Counted from the stretch's first letter, positions 9,573-19,298 are shown. The stretch is DNA of 64,000 bases from Clostridium sp. CF012 (GCF_018861755.1 NZ_JAHLEF010000001.1:372001-436000); one strand, 5' to 3'. Notes: generated by a model not told the origin, from the sequence alone. Made by a program: numbers and translations.

Positions 9573-9995
9573 TTATATCATAACTACACTATCTATATTG
9601 GTTATTACACTTATTTCGCTTTGATTTTTATCAAAAGCAGTAATTATAGTCCTATTTTTAATACTGGTTATGAGTGCCATATCCTTGTATAATATTAATG
9701 ATTGTTTAGCACCTTTACTGTCTGCTATATTTATTCCTTCATTGATCTTTTTCATATCCTCATCATCAAAATCAATATTTCTACTATTAATCCTTTGTGC
9801 AGCATGAGAAGATATGGTGAAAAACTCTTCTTTTCTTATTTGTTTATCTAAAATCTTATTAAAGGCATTTTTTTCTTCATTGGATAAACTGCCTTTGTTA
9901 TTAACTTTATTACTTTTATTTTGCAAACCATCAACGGAATACTCAGTAAAGTCTATAGTTGAGTATAGTTTGCCATTTACCACTCTATAAGACAT
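9573..9995 (-). CDS. Conserved flagellar operon protein between flgD and flgE
   Basis: The 140-residue protein has the pattern of the flagellar operon protein family found between flgD and flgE in Firmicutes. The core ISSHAAQRINSRNI is followed by GAKQSLILYKDMALITSIKNRTIITAFDK. It has no signal peptide or membrane segment. Its biochemical role is not established; a link to hook-cap or hook-length control is suggested only by position. The 125-bp gap to flgE shows no clear promoter. Confidence 0.85.
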   Translation of the reverse strand: MSYRVVNGKLYSTIDFTEYSVDGLQNKSNKVNNKGSLSNEEKNAFNKILDKQIRKEEFFTISSHAAQRINSRNIDFDDEDMKKINEGINIADSKGAKQSLILYKDMALITSIKNRTIITAFDKNQSEISVITNIDSVVMI

Positions 9996-10033
9996 ATACC
10001 AACATCACCTTACCATCGCTATTAATTACTTTT

Positions 10034-10717
10034 TTATTCTACTCTTGAGATGTTTCCAAAGTTTACATCCTTGGTAATTTCTTTTCCATTTTCCTGCCAT
10101 GCAATAGTTAAATTAGTACCCTTTGCATCCCTAAAAACGCTTTTAACTATACCAGTATATTTTATAATATTTTTTACATCGGTACCTTCCTGCACCAAAG
10201 CTTCAACCTTTTTACCCATTAAGCTTACTGCACTTGAAAAGCTTGTGTTTCCATTTATATAATCTAATCTATAGTCTGGTACATCTAAAATATCTGTCAA
10301 AGAGTCTGCCGGGAAATCTTTTATAGATCCATCTGCAATTTCTACTGCCATTTTAGTTATACCTGCTTCTTTATAAACCGCCTTCACAGTGCCTCCATAT
10401 TGCATTCCATTTGCATCATAACTACTAAAAGCTACCACCTTACCCACAAGTGAAGAAGCTGTTGAAAAGGCTACTGTGCTATTTAAATTTGTCATCTGCT
10501 CAAGAGCCGCAAACTGAGCCAATTGAGATACAAATTCTGTACCATCCTTACCCTTAGTTGGATCTTGGTTAGAAAGTTCCGCTGAAAGAATTTTCAAAAA
10601 AGAGTTCTTGTCCATCTCTTCACCTTTTTTAACAATTCTAGTTCCTCTGTCAGTTGCTCTTGCTGACCTATCCGCGTCCTTTGTTTGTGGTGTTATTATC
10701 GGTCCATTTGTAGCCAT
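10034..10717 (-). CDS. flgD: Flagellar hook capping protein FlgD
   Basis: The 227-residue protein has the FlgD N-terminal signature (KNSFLKILSAELSNQDPTKGKDGTEFVSQLAQFAALEQM). A C-terminal half follows with two repeated beta-rich modules (SSLVGKVVAFSS and AVSLMGKKVEALV). FlgD caps the growing hook and guides FlgE insertion. It sits between fliK and the flagellar operon protein gene, as usual in this phylum. Confidence 0.95.
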   Translation of the reverse strand: MATNGPIITPQTKDADRSARATDRGTRIVKKGEEMDKNSFLKILSAELSNQDPTKGKDGTEFVSQLAQFAALEQMTNLNSTVAFSTASSLVGKVVAFSSYDANGMQYGGTVKAVYKEAGITKMAVEIADGSIKDFPADSLTDILDVPDYRLDYINGNTSFSSAVSLMGKKVEALVQEGTDVKNIIKYTGIVKSVFRDAKGTNLTIAWQENGKEITKDVNFGNISRVE

Positions 10718-10762
10718 ATTTATCGCGCCCTTACATTTTTTATTTTACAAGGTACTAAATTT

Positions 10763-12241
10763 TTAAACAAATTTATTTACCTGATTTTCTTCTATAGCAT
10801 AGTTATTGCTTATAGAAATATCGCCTTCATCTTCTAAACCCATATTTTGATTTCTGTTATTATTTTCACTACCATTATTATTTTTCTCATTTGAGTTCTT
10901 ATTAAAAAATGTGGAATCCTCATAAATATTTATATCTAAGCTTTGAATTTTAATATCCATATTTTTTAACTTATCGCTTATATCCTGAATATTTTGATTC
11001 AATAAATTATAAGTGTCCTTATTTAAAGCTGATATACTAGCCTTCATAATCCCGCTTTCCATAGTAAGCTTTATAGTTATTTCTCCAAGTTCCTTAGGAT
11101 TCATTTTTACTGTTAAATCCTTAATATTGTTAATTTCCATAAATTTTATTGATTTAATAACATCTACTGTAACGTTGTTTTTATCAATTACTATATTGGG
11201 CATTTGTACTTTAGGTGCATCTACAGTCTTCACAGCTTCAAATTGATTCATAAAATTTACTGCTTTAGATATTTTTGATTGATCCTTATCTTCTCCAAGC
11301 AAATTATTAAGAAATTTTTCTTCAAAGGAACTATTTCCAGAAGATTTATTATCCTTTTTAGCATCACTTGAACTTTGCATTTGATTTTCAGGAACAATTT
11401 CAGAAGCTGTCTTAGTGCTTTGCTCTATTACTTTTTTTAGCAGATTTTCTTTTATTAATACATCATCACTATTTACGCCAACAGTTTGTGAAGTAGATGT
11501 TTTTAATAAATTCAAATCGCCCTTTACCTCCAAGATTTTAGTAGTTAGTTTTTGTATCACATCAACTGTTTCAGAAGTCAGGTTGTTATTTCCTTTTGAT
11601 TTTTCTAACAGTGCAACAATTTCACTAAGGTTATTTTTCAACATACTCTTTACATCAGGAGTTAATTTTTCCCCACCTATTAATTGTTCCACACCCAATA
11701 GGGTTTCTAAATTAATAGATTTAAGCTCACTGTCAACCTTTGTACTTACCGAAGCCTCAGAAACATTTTTAAGCATAGAACTGAATAATTGAAGTAACTG
11801 TTGCAGTTGTTCCATTTGTGACCCAGATTTATCGGGTCCTTCCAATTCTTTCGATGAACCCTCCGCAGTTTGTTTAAGTTTAGCTAAAGCTTCTTCTATG
11901 AGATTAGTTACTTTTAAATCCTTGTTATCATCAGAGTTGTTCAACTCCTTTGAAATATCGCCTTCCTCTGTGTATTTATCAGTACCCTTGCTTTCAATGT
12001 CCTTGGTTTCAGCATACTTCTTTTCAACATTAAGACCCTGATTTTCCGTTTTTGCCTTATCCAGATTCTGATCCTTATTGTATTTCTTCTGAATGTTCCC
12101 ACCAGAATAATTCCTAGAGTTTAATTCACGGTTATCTAAAATTTTCTTAAACTCTTCACTTTTATTTGATTGCTTTGGAATATCCTGTTTTTTAGAAGTA
12201 GCCTTTGTCATCAAATTCATATTTACGTTCATTTTTTTCAC
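10763..12241 (-). CDS. fliK: Flagellar hook-length control protein FliK
   Basis: The 492-residue protein is a long, charged, low-complexity ruler (about residues 1-370) followed by the conserved hook-length-control domain (LTVKMNPKELGEITIKLTM ... IQSLDINI). It ends in an Asn-rich tail. FliK measures the hook and switches FlhB specificity. The start overlaps the fliJ stop by 4 nt. Assignment rests on the C-terminal domain and position; the rest is poorly conserved in the family. Confidence 0.9.
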   Translation of the reverse strand: MKKMNVNMNLMTKATSKKQDIPKQSNKSEEFKKILDNRELNSRNYSGGNIQKKYNKDQNLDKAKTENQGLNVEKKYAETKDIESKGTDKYTEEGDISKELNNSDDNKDLKVTNLIEEALAKLKQTAEGSSKELEGPDKSGSQMEQLQQLLQLFSSMLKNVSEASVSTKVDSELKSINLETLLGVEQLIGGEKLTPDVKSMLKNNLSEIVALLEKSKGNNNLTSETVDVIQKLTTKILEVKGDLNLLKTSTSQTVGVNSDDVLIKENLLKKVIEQSTKTASEIVPENQMQSSSDAKKDNKSSGNSSFEEKFLNNLLGEDKDQSKISKAVNFMNQFEAVKTVDAPKVQMPNIVIDKNNVTVDVIKSIKFMEINNIKDLTVKMNPKELGEITIKLTMESGIMKASISALNKDTYNLLNQNIQDISDKLKNMDIKIQSLDINIYEDSTFFNKNSNEKNNNGSENNNRNQNMGLEDEGDISISNNYAIEENQVNKFV

Positions 12242-12684
12242 CTCCTCTCCCTGTGTTTATTTCTAATAAAAGCATAAAGTGCAAATTCATCATTAGTCTT
12301 TTGTTCTATTAAGTTTTGTTCTTTAAAAAAAGCACTCATTTGCTTTTCTTTTAAAATCTCTACAGTCTTTTTTTCAATTTGGCATTGTTTCAATTTTTCT
12401 CTTTTCTCATCTAGTATCTCTTCTTTTTCCTCTAATACAGAGTTAGTATCATTGATAGCAAAATTTAAAGCATTTAAATAATTCTGTATTATTTTCTGCT
12501 GAACAACTGATTGATATGCGTCTACGTTTCTATGAGTTTTATATTTTTCTTCTAAATTATATAGCTTGTTTTCCACTAATTTCTTTTCTCTTTGAGCTTC
12601 TTTAAATTCAAGTTTACTTTTATCTTCAAAATCTTTCCTAATATCTAGAAGCTTTTGCAGTCTGAACTTGTATACTCCTGCCAA
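12238..12684 (-). CDS. fliJ: Flagellar export chaperone FliJ
   Basis: The 148-residue protein is almost entirely coiled coil, very rich in Lys and Glu, with the N-terminal FRLQKLLDIRKDFEDKSK typical of FliJ. FliJ binds the FliI ATPase ring like a central stalk and recycles chaperones. It sits between fliI and fliK, the standard order. Confidence 0.9.
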   Translation of the reverse strand: MAGVYKFRLQKLLDIRKDFEDKSKLEFKEAQREKKLVENKLYNLEEKYKTHRNVDAYQSVVQQKIIQNYLNALNFAINDTNSVLEEKEEILDEKREKLKQCQIEKKTVEILKEKQMSAFFKEQNLIEQKTNDEFALYAFIRNKHRERR

Positions 12685-12731
12685 TTTAAAAACTCCTCTC
12701 TAAGAACCTTTCAGAATATCTCGCATAACCA

Positions 12732-14039
12732 CTAATTAAATATCTTGTTTAACATATTCAAACTATCTTTAAAGTCTGTAGTCTCATTTATACCCTGCTT
12801 TAAATAAGACTCTATGCTATCATTATATTTAATTGCATTATCAATTTTCTTGCTACTGCCTTTTACGTATGCCCCAATATTTATCAAATCTTCAGAATCA
12901 TTATAAGTTGCCATAAGCTCCCTAGCTGTGGAGGCATCTTGTTTATGCTCTACTGTAGCAATTTCAGACATTAACCTACTTACGCTACCTAGAACATCAA
13001 TAGCTGGATAATGGTTTTTTGCAGCTAGGGCTCTTGATAAAACTATGTGTCCATCTAGTATTCCGCGAACAGCATCTGCTATTGGTTCATTAAAATCATC
13101 ACCATCAACAAGTACTGTATAAAAAGCTGTGATAGATCCCTTTTGTGACATTCCACTACGTTCCATTAATTTAGGTAACATTGCAAACACTGATGGAGTA
13201 TATCCTTTAGTGGCTGGCGGCTCACCTATAGCTAGTCCAATTTCTCTCTGTGCCATGGCAAATCTAGTAACTGAATCCATCATTAGAATGACTTTTTTAC
13301 CTTGATCTCTAAAGTATTCTGCAATAGCTGTAGCTGTAAATGCCCCTTTTAATCTTACTAAAGCTGGTTTATCAGAAGTTGCACATACGATAATTGATTT
13401 TTCCATTCCCTTTTTTCCTAAATCTTTTTCTATAAAATCCAGTACTTCGCGTCCTCTCTCTCCTATAAGTGCAATAACATTTACATCTGCTTTTGCTTCT
13501 CTTGCTATCATTCCAAGGGTTGTACTCTTACCTACTCCACTACCTGCAAAAATACCTATTCTTTGGCCCTCTCCACAAGTCAAAAACCCGTCAATTGCCC
13601 TAATGCCAGTAGGCAACACCTCTGTTATTCTACGTCTTTTTAGTGGATCTGGTGGAGATGCATTTAATGAATAAGTTGTATATTGGGTGATTTCAGGTCC
13701 ATCTAAAGGATTGCCTAGGCCATCTAAGACCTTTCCAAACAAATCTTCAGAGCATTTAACGCTTAAGGGACTTCCAGTTGGTACCACTCTACATCCTGGT
13801 GATATACCCACTAGTTCACCCAGCGGCATTAAAATTACATCCTTATCTCTAAACCCAACAACTTCACAAGAGATCTCTTCATTTGATATATTATAAATTT
13901 TACACACTTCACCAACAAAAGCCGTTATTCCTTGAACTTCAATAGTAAGACCTATAACATTCTTCACCACACCTTCGCAGTAAGTGTAGTTAATATCAGG
14001 AATTTTATTCATTAAATACTCAAAATTTAGATTTATCAT
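12732..14039 (-). CDS. fliI: Flagellum-specific export ATPase FliI
   Basis: The 435-residue protein is full length for the F1-beta-like export ATPase. It carries Walker A (GSGVGKST, about residue 165), Walker B (VILMMDSVTRFA) and the family signature PSVFAMLPKLMERSGM. FliI energises delivery of export substrates at the base of the flagellum. It lies between fliH, its regulator, and fliJ. Confidence 0.97.
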   Translation of the reverse strand: MINLNFEYLMNKIPDINYTYCEGVVKNVIGLTIEVQGITAFVGEVCKIYNISNEEISCEVVGFRDKDVILMPLGELVGISPGCRVVPTGSPLSVKCSEDLFGKVLDGLGNPLDGPEITQYTTYSLNASPPDPLKRRRITEVLPTGIRAIDGFLTCGEGQRIGIFAGSGVGKSTTLGMIAREAKADVNVIALIGERGREVLDFIEKDLGKKGMEKSIIVCATSDKPALVRLKGAFTATAIAEYFRDQGKKVILMMDSVTRFAMAQREIGLAIGEPPATKGYTPSVFAMLPKLMERSGMSQKGSITAFYTVLVDGDDFNEPIADAVRGILDGHIVLSRALAAKNHYPAIDVLGSVSRLMSEIATVEHKQDASTARELMATYNDSEDLINIGAYVKGSSKKIDNAIKYNDSIESYLKQGINETTDFKDSLNMLNKIFN

Positions 14040-14055
14040 AATAGTTCTCGCCTTT

Positions 14056-14808
14056 CTAAATTTGTATTTGTTCTTCCTGAAAAACTTCTATTATTTTTTC
14101 TATACCGTAAGCTATGCTTACAATACTTTTACCTGTATCTTTTTCAATAACAGCAGTTCCATCATCTAAAAAATTATCCTCTATTACAAATATATCCCCT
14201 TGAAAAGCCAGCTTAAATTTCCAATTTTCAATTTGCTGCTTTATGTTAGAAAAATGCGAATTATTAGTTTTTATAATATAGGATTTTATATTTCTTTCAG
14301 CCTTTATACAATTGAAAATCATTTCATTTAAAGCATCTTTTTCCACTACTTCTCTTTTCAATATATTCTCAGCTATACTTAAAACTAAGGCTTTTATATG
14401 TCGTTCTTTATCCATCAAATACTGATTATACTCGCCTTTTGCTGCAGTTAATATTTCATCAGCCATGGCTTTTAGTTCTTCTGCCTCATGCTTTGCATCG
14501 CAAATAGCCTCGTTATAACCGTTTTCATAGCCTTCCTTGTGCCCTTGTTCTAACCCTTCTTTAAAAGCTTGCGTTTTTGTTATTCCTGCTTCGATAAAGG
14601 CTTTTGAAATAATTTTTTCGCTTTCTCTCCCTGCATTCACTAAAATATTTTTAGCAATATTTTCATAACTTTCCATGTTAGCTTTTTTAATGCTATGATT
14701 TTCTCCAAGAATTTCCACTTCAGAATCTTCGCTTAACTGAGTGTTTATTTCTCTATTTCCCTGATCTAAAACCCTTGAATTTTTTATAACATTAAATGAC
14801 GATTGCAT
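14056..14808 (-). CDS. fliH: Flagellar assembly protein FliH
   Basis: The protein is about 250 residues. A long charged helical region contains glycine repeats (EGLEQGHKEGYENGYNEA), the FliH hallmark, and a C-terminal V-ATPase-E-like domain follows. FliH binds FliI and restrains its ATPase activity. The start at 14808 (MQSSFN) is preferred because GAGGTGGTGA lies just upstream. A longer frame to 14847 would overlap fliG by 56 bp without a better site. The overlap with fliG is 17 bp. Confidence 0.88.
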   Translation of the reverse strand: MQSSFNVIKNSRVLDQGNREINTQLSEDSEVEILGENHSIKKANMESYENIAKNILVNAGRESEKIISKAFIEAGITKTQAFKEGLEQGHKEGYENGYNEAICDAKHEAEELKAMADEILTAAKGEYNQYLMDKERHIKALVLSIAENILKREVVEKDALNEMIFNCIKAERNIKSYIIKTNNSHFSNIKQQIENWKFKLAFQGDIFVIEDNFLDDGTAVIEKDTGKSIVSIAYGIEKIIEVFQEEQIQI

Positions 14809-15805
14809 CTTCACCACCTCTTGAAAGTACGATTTCACCAGCTTCATCTAATCTTCTCAAAATACCAACAATTTTTTGTTGTGCCTTTTGAACATCCATA
14901 AGTCTAACTGGTCCAAGGAACTCCATATCTTCTTTTAAAGATGCCGCTGCTCTCTTTGACTGATTTTTGAATATAGCATTTGCAACTTCTTCTGAACATC
15001 CTTTTAATGCAAGAGATAAATCTTTAGAATCTACTTCTCTTAGAACTCTTTGTATTGAAACATCATCCAATGTGATAATATCTTCAAATACAAACATAGA
15101 TTCTTTAATCTTTTCTGCCAGTTCTGAATCTTCTCTTTCAAGGCCTTCCGTAATATTTTTTTCTGTGGTTCTATCTACTTGATTTAAAATATCCACTAGG
15201 GATTCTATTCCACCAACCACAGTACTATCAGTTCTAATAACAGATGATAATTTTCCATCTAGGACCTTCTCAATTTCTTTAATAACCATAGGAGAAATAC
15301 TACTCATAGTTGCGATTCTATAAGATACTTCACTTTGCAAATCTACTGGAAGCTCCGCCATTATCTGAGCAGCCTTGTCCGCTTGCATATAACACATAAT
15401 AAGTGCTATTGTTTGTGGATGTTCATTAGCTATAACATTCAAAAGTTGATGTGCATCCGCTTTCCTTGCAATTGAAAATGGTCTATATTGTTGAGTTTCT
15501 TCCGTAACCTTGTCTAATATTTCCTTTGCTCTTTGTGAACCAAGTGCTTTTGAAAGCAAACTCCTCGCATACTCAAGTCCACCTTCTATAATAAAATCCT
15601 TTGCTTTATTCATCTCCATAAATTCATCTAGAATTACCAGTCTTTGTTCATATTTAACTGATGCTATATTAGCAATTTCATAAGTTACCTTTTGAATATC
15701 CTTATCTGGCAGTTTTTTTATTATACCCGACGAAGCGTCCGGCCCTAAAGTTATAAATAATATAGCTGCCTTCTGAACCCCTGTAAGTTTTTCGCTTTTA
15801 GCCAT
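14792..15805 (-). CDS. fliG: Flagellar motor switch protein FliG
   Basis: The 337-residue protein has the three FliG domains. The N-terminal part (LTGVQKAAILFITLGPDAS) binds FliF. The middle holds the EHPQTIALIM motif. The C-terminal part has the torque helix with conserved charged residues (DDVSIQRVLREVDSKDL) and ends near FLGPVRLMDVQKAQQKIV. FliG links stator force to the rotor. It follows fliF by 6 bp. Confidence 0.97.
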   Translation of the reverse strand: MAKSEKLTGVQKAAILFITLGPDASSGIIKKLPDKDIQKVTYEIANIASVKYEQRLVILDEFMEMNKAKDFIIEGGLEYARSLLSKALGSQRAKEILDKVTEETQQYRPFSIARKADAHQLLNVIANEHPQTIALIMCYMQADKAAQIMAELPVDLQSEVSYRIATMSSISPMVIKEIEKVLDGKLSSVIRTDSTVVGGIESLVDILNQVDRTTEKNITEGLEREDSELAEKIKESMFVFEDIITLDDVSIQRVLREVDSKDLSLALKGCSEEVANAIFKNQSKRAAASLKEDMEFLGPVRLMDVQKAQQKIVGILRRLDEAGEIVLSRGGEDAIVI

Positions 15806-15811
15806 TATTTA

Positions 15812-17392
15812 TCACCTCTCATCCTCTGTCAACCAAGACTTAATTATCTCAGCAACTTGTTCTGGCTTCTCGGAAGCGTACTTTTTAACTTCTTTTTCCA
15901 TATGGAATTTTTTATTATTATCTTCAAATTCAATAGGAGGATAAATTTCTTGTTGCTTTGGAGCAACATTATCTCCAATTATCATATCAATGCCCCCTGA
16001 AGCTGTTTCTTTTTTCTTACTAGACCTTCGAATTGCAATTAACAATATAATAAATAATATAATTGCTAGAGCTCCATATGCAATACGAGCGTATAGCGCT
16101 TTTTTCTCAGCTGATTTACTAGCATTCTCTATATCTAGCAGTGCTTTTTCGGCCATTTTTTTACTATCACTATTAAAGTTTAACCCCTCTACACTTATAG
16201 AATCTCCTCTTTCTTGAGAGTAGCCTATAGCCTTCGCTACTAAATTATTTACAGAAGTTCTAGTATTTTCATCTAAATTACCATCTAATACAACTGAGGT
16301 AGTAATTCTTTTAATTCCTCCAGGAGCCTTGACTAAAATTTCCTCTGTTTTTGAATTTTCATAATTTTTTGTACTATCTCTATTTACAACATTCCCATCT
16401 TTCGCAGTTGTAGGCGATGTGTTTTGCGCCGCATTATCTATCACCCCATCATCTACAGGGCTTTTGGATAATCCAGTACTAGAGCCACCGTTCCAGGTTT
16501 CAACATCATGAGAACTTACAATGGTTCCCTTTGGCTCATATTTAACACTATTTTTTTTAAGTGCATCAAAATCAAGTTCAGAGTTAACAGAAACCTTTAC
16601 TCCATTTTTATATATTGGCTCTAATACCTTCATTATCTTTGCCTCTAAATTTTTTTCAATTTGTGCTTTTAATACTTGTTGCTTATCTGTAGACCCAGTT
16701 ATTGTATCTTTTTCTTCGTCATATAAACCCTCGGTCAAAAGCTGAAATTTATCTGATACTATACTCACATTTTCCTTTGGAAGGTTTTCCACGGCTCCGG
16801 TTAACAATGCTACTACGGCCTTTACCTGCGCATTGTCAAGTTTAGTACCTGCTTTAAGCTTTATTACAACAGAAGCACTAGCTGGTTCAGTCTCTCTAAC
16901 AAATGCTGTATTTTCTGGTAGAACCAAATTAACCTTAGCTCCTTCAATTTCTGGAAAAGACTTAATAGCTCTTTCTATTTCACCAGATAAAGCCCTTTGG
17001 TACATGATTTTAGTCTCTGTATCTGTAGGTGCCATTTTACCACTATCAAAAAGTTCAAACCCGTTACTTCCCTCTGTAATTTTAACCTCTGACATAAGCT
17101 CCATTCTGAGGCTGTCAAGCTCACCCTTAGGCACTAGTATGGAGCTTCCTTTTATCTTATATTGAGTTTTTTTCTCTTTTAACTTTGCAACAATAGCACC
17201 TGAATCCTCGGGTGTCATATTGGAAAACAACACATCATACTTAGTTGAAGATGCTCTGATAAAAAAAGAGATAAGGGCTACTATAATTACACTCGTAAGT
17301 AGACTATAAGCTATTTTTTTGCTTTTACTTAAATTACCCCAACCTTGCGATAGCTTATTCTTTATTTCATGTAGCTTGTTCATATATTGCAC
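15812..17392 (-). CDS. fliF: Flagellar MS-ring protein FliF
   Basis: The 526-residue protein has an N-terminal membrane helix (about residues 25-45), the ring-building YscJ/FliF domain (including RALSGEIERAIKSFPEIEGAKVNLVLPE) and a second membrane helix near residue 445. The C-terminal cytoplasmic tail ends in an acidic FliG-binding stretch. FliF forms the MS ring, the base of the rotor. It sits between fliE and fliG, as expected. Confidence 0.96.
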   Translation of the reverse strand: MQYMNKLHEIKNKLSQGWGNLSKSKKIAYSLLTSVIIVALISFFIRASSTKYDVLFSNMTPEDSGAIVAKLKEKKTQYKIKGSSILVPKGELDSLRMELMSEVKITEGSNGFELFDSGKMAPTDTETKIMYQRALSGEIERAIKSFPEIEGAKVNLVLPENTAFVRETEPASASVVIKLKAGTKLDNAQVKAVVALLTGAVENLPKENVSIVSDKFQLLTEGLYDEEKDTITGSTDKQQVLKAQIEKNLEAKIMKVLEPIYKNGVKVSVNSELDFDALKKNSVKYEPKGTIVSSHDVETWNGGSSTGLSKSPVDDGVIDNAAQNTSPTTAKDGNVVNRDSTKNYENSKTEEILVKAPGGIKRITTSVVLDGNLDENTRTSVNNLVAKAIGYSQERGDSISVEGLNFNSDSKKMAEKALLDIENASKSAEKKALYARIAYGALAIILFIILLIAIRRSSKKKETASGGIDMIIGDNVAPKQQEIYPPIEFEDNNKKFHMEKEVKKYASEKPEQVAEIIKSWLTEDER

Positions 17393-17398
17393 CCCTTA

Positions 17399-17713
17399 CT
17401 ATATCTGCATTCTATTAAATTCCCCATAGGCATCAACAAGTTTATTTCTAATTTGCACCGCCAATTCTAAAGACAGCTTAGCTTCTTCTGTGGATAACAT
17501 AACCTTGTGTACATCTTCTTCTTCACCCTTTATAAACTTTTGAGTAAGATTTTCTGATTCGATTTGTTTATCATTAACTTCATTTAGTTTTTCTTTTAAA
17601 GTATCTAAGAAACTACTGCTTTCCTTATTGCCTTCTACATCATCCCTTTGAAGTTCATTTTTTTGAAGTTCATTAAATATTTTTGTATTTTGGATATAAG
17701 CATTAATATTCAT
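17399..17713 (-). CDS. fliE: Flagellar hook-basal body protein FliE
   Basis: The 104-residue protein ends in the conserved FliE region (VHKVMLSTEEAKLSLELAVQIRNKLVDAYGEFNRMQI). FliE joins the MS ring to the rod. Its N-terminal half is variable. Order flgB-flgC-fliE-fliF is the usual start of the Firmicute fla operon. Confidence 0.94.
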   Translation of the reverse strand: MNINAYIQNTKIFNELQKNELQRDDVEGNKESSSFLDTLKEKLNEVNDKQIESENLTQKFIKGEEEDVHKVMLSTEEAKLSLELAVQIRNKLVDAYGEFNRMQI

Positions 17714-17724
17714 AAATCATTCTC

Positions 17725-18159
17725 CTATCTACCTATTTCTAAAGCTTTAGAAAACATACTTTTTTGAGCATTAATAGAATTTACATTTGCCTCATATGCT
17801 CTTGTAGAAGCAATCATATCTGCCATTTCATTTAAAATATTCACGTTAGGCATTGTCACATATCCTTCCACATCTGCATCTGGATGAGATGGATCATAGA
17901 CACGCCTCAAAGGTGAATCATCATTTTCAATACCAACAGCTTTAACCCCTTTAAAGCTTGTTTTGTATGTACCACTAGTTTTATCCATTTCTTGTTGCAA
18001 ATTTTCTTGAAATACAGCTATTTTCCTAATGTATGGTTGTCCATTCTCTCCCCTAGTAGTAGTTGCATTAGCTATATTAGAAGCTATTGTATCCATCCTT
18101 AATCGTTCTGCCGTTAATCCACTAGAACTTATTCTCATTCCCATAAAAGCATTATTCAT
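17725..18159 (-). CDS. flgC: Flagellar basal-body rod protein FlgC
   Basis: The 144-residue protein has the rod-family N-terminus ([23 protein letters not shown]). The C-terminal segment has [20 protein letters not shown] and [11 protein letters not shown], diagnostic of FlgC. It is a proximal-rod subunit. It follows flgB by 6 bp. Confidence 0.96.
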   Translation of the reverse strand: MNNAFMGMRISSSGLTAERLRMDTIASNIANATTTRGENGQPYIRKIAVFQENLQQEMDKTSGTYKTSFKGVKAVGIENDDSPLRRVYDPSHPDADVEGYVTMPNVNILNEMADMIASTRAYEANVNSINAQKSMFSKALEIGR

Positions 18160-18165
18160 TATGTA

Positions 18166-18570
18166 CTATTTCCCTCCTCCTATTATGTACCTTGTAAGTG
18201 ATATCTTACTATTAGCTTGCGTAACTAAAGCGTTAAACATTAATGTGTTTGCTGCTTGATTAGCCATTTCTAGGTCTATATCCACGTTATTACCATCCTG
18301 TCTCATGCTAGTACCTTCGTCCTTTTGCACTGAAATATCTCCAGTGCCGCTAACCGTTTGTATATGTTTTTCATTGTCAGTTTTTAACGTATTTTTAACC
18401 ATGCTGTCATTTAAGGTCTCTTCAAATGTAACATAGAACTTCTTATAACCTTTCGTATTAATATTAGCAACATTATTTGCAATAACTTTACTTCTTAGTG
18501 CGGAAGCATCCATACTCTTTTTCAACAAATTATAGGTGTTTTCACTAATAGAACTTCCATCCATATTCAC
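18166..18570 (-). CDS. flgB: Flagellar basal-body rod protein FlgB
   Basis: The 134-residue protein has the FlgB pattern (LLKKSMDASALRSKVIANNVANINTKGYKKFYV ... QDGNNVDIDLEMANQAANTLMFNAL). It is a proximal-rod subunit and the first gene of the large operon. The frame opens with GTG at 18570, with ATG two codons later at 18564; a GGGGGTGGGGG ribosome site lies just upstream and could serve either. Confidence 0.95.
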   Translation of the reverse strand: MNMDGSSISENTYNLLKKSMDASALRSKVIANNVANINTKGYKKFYVTFEETLNDSMVKNTLKTDNEKHIQTVSGTGDISVQKDEGTSMRQDGNNVDIDLEMANQAANTLMFNALVTQANSKISLTRYIIGGGK

Positions 18571-18847
18571 TATTCCCCCACCCCCTTCTTAATCACCTTA
18601 TATATTAGACATATAATTCTAAATTCCTTTTTAATTTTCATATTTTACTAAAAATTAGCGAAAATTATTTTTAATTACACTGTATTCGACTAAATTATTC
18701 TTATTTTATAGTATTAGTTTATCCTTTAAAAAAATGTTTTAATAAATTTAAAATGCTCATTTTCGTTATTAAAATGCTTATTTAAAGAACTATGTTTCTT
18801 TGTTAGAAATTTTTATGATGTTTATGTTTTTTTTGGAAATCTATTTT

Positions 18848-18875
18848 ATTATACATTATTGTTTTAATTTGTCAA
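18848..18875 (-). promoter_or_regulatory. Sigma-A type promoter for the flgB-led operon
   Basis: On the minus strand TTGACA and TATAAT occur with a 16-bp spacer; both hexamers match consensus exactly. Transcription would start near 18841, leaving a leader of about 270 nt before flgB. No c-di-GMP-I aptamer core was found in this leader. It is the only strong promoter seen before the whole early operon. Confidence 0.8.
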
Positions 18876-18895
18876 TAAAAATATATTAATTCAAC

Positions 18896-18932
18896 AAAAA
18901 GAGACTTGATTTTCATCAAATCTCTCTTTTAC
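18896..18932 (-). terminator. Intrinsic terminator upstream of the fla promoter
   Basis: AGAGA-TTGAT pairs with ATCAA-TCTCT around a short loop, with A-rich and T-rich flanks on both strands. On the minus strand a run of five U follows. It lies about 70 bp past the end of the decayed Ig-like gene and just before the flgB promoter, insulating the operon. Confidence 0.65.
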
Positions 18933-18999
18933 TAACTTTACGTTCATTATACATTTAAATTAATTGCAAAATTAACATTAAAATATATATATGCATTTA

Positions 19000-19264
19000 C
19001 TAAAGTGTCTTTACAATAATAGTTTTAATCTTTGAAATATTGTTTGAATTATCCTCAGCAATAAAATATATTTTATATTCTGTGTTTTATTTGAAAGCAC
19101 TTATAATTTCTGAAATTATTTACTATATTAATAGATGTATCTTTATCCGTGCTCCGTGCTCTTATCATACACCTTGATATTTTCATAAATTACAGAATTC
19201 AAGTCTATTTCTTTGTTAGATTTAATGGTCCATTTCTTATCTGGCATTAGATTAAATTGAGTAG
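19000..19264 (-). pseudogene. Decayed end of an Ig-like surface protein gene
   Basis: Minus-strand reading gives KKWTIKSNKEIDLNSV...ENIKVYD, a pattern like SbsA/Big-type Ig-like domains of clostridial surface proteins. A stop and frame changes follow, and then YKIYFIAEDNSNNISKIKTI before a TAG at 19002-19000. There is no start codon, and the frame is broken at least twice. The rest of 18571-19296 holds only the fla leader, its promoter and terminators. Identity rests on short motifs, so the family is tentative. Confidence 0.45.
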
Positions 19265-19273
19265 ACGCTGAAA

Positions 19274-19298
19274 AAATAACTCAAAAACTGAGTTATTT
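19274..19298 (-). terminator. Terminator of the divergent flagellin gene
   Basis: AAATAACTCA and TGAGTTATTT form a 10-bp stem around a 5-nt loop; the stem overlaps the stop codon of the upstream gene. On the minus strand the stem is followed by a U run. Confidence 0.8.
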
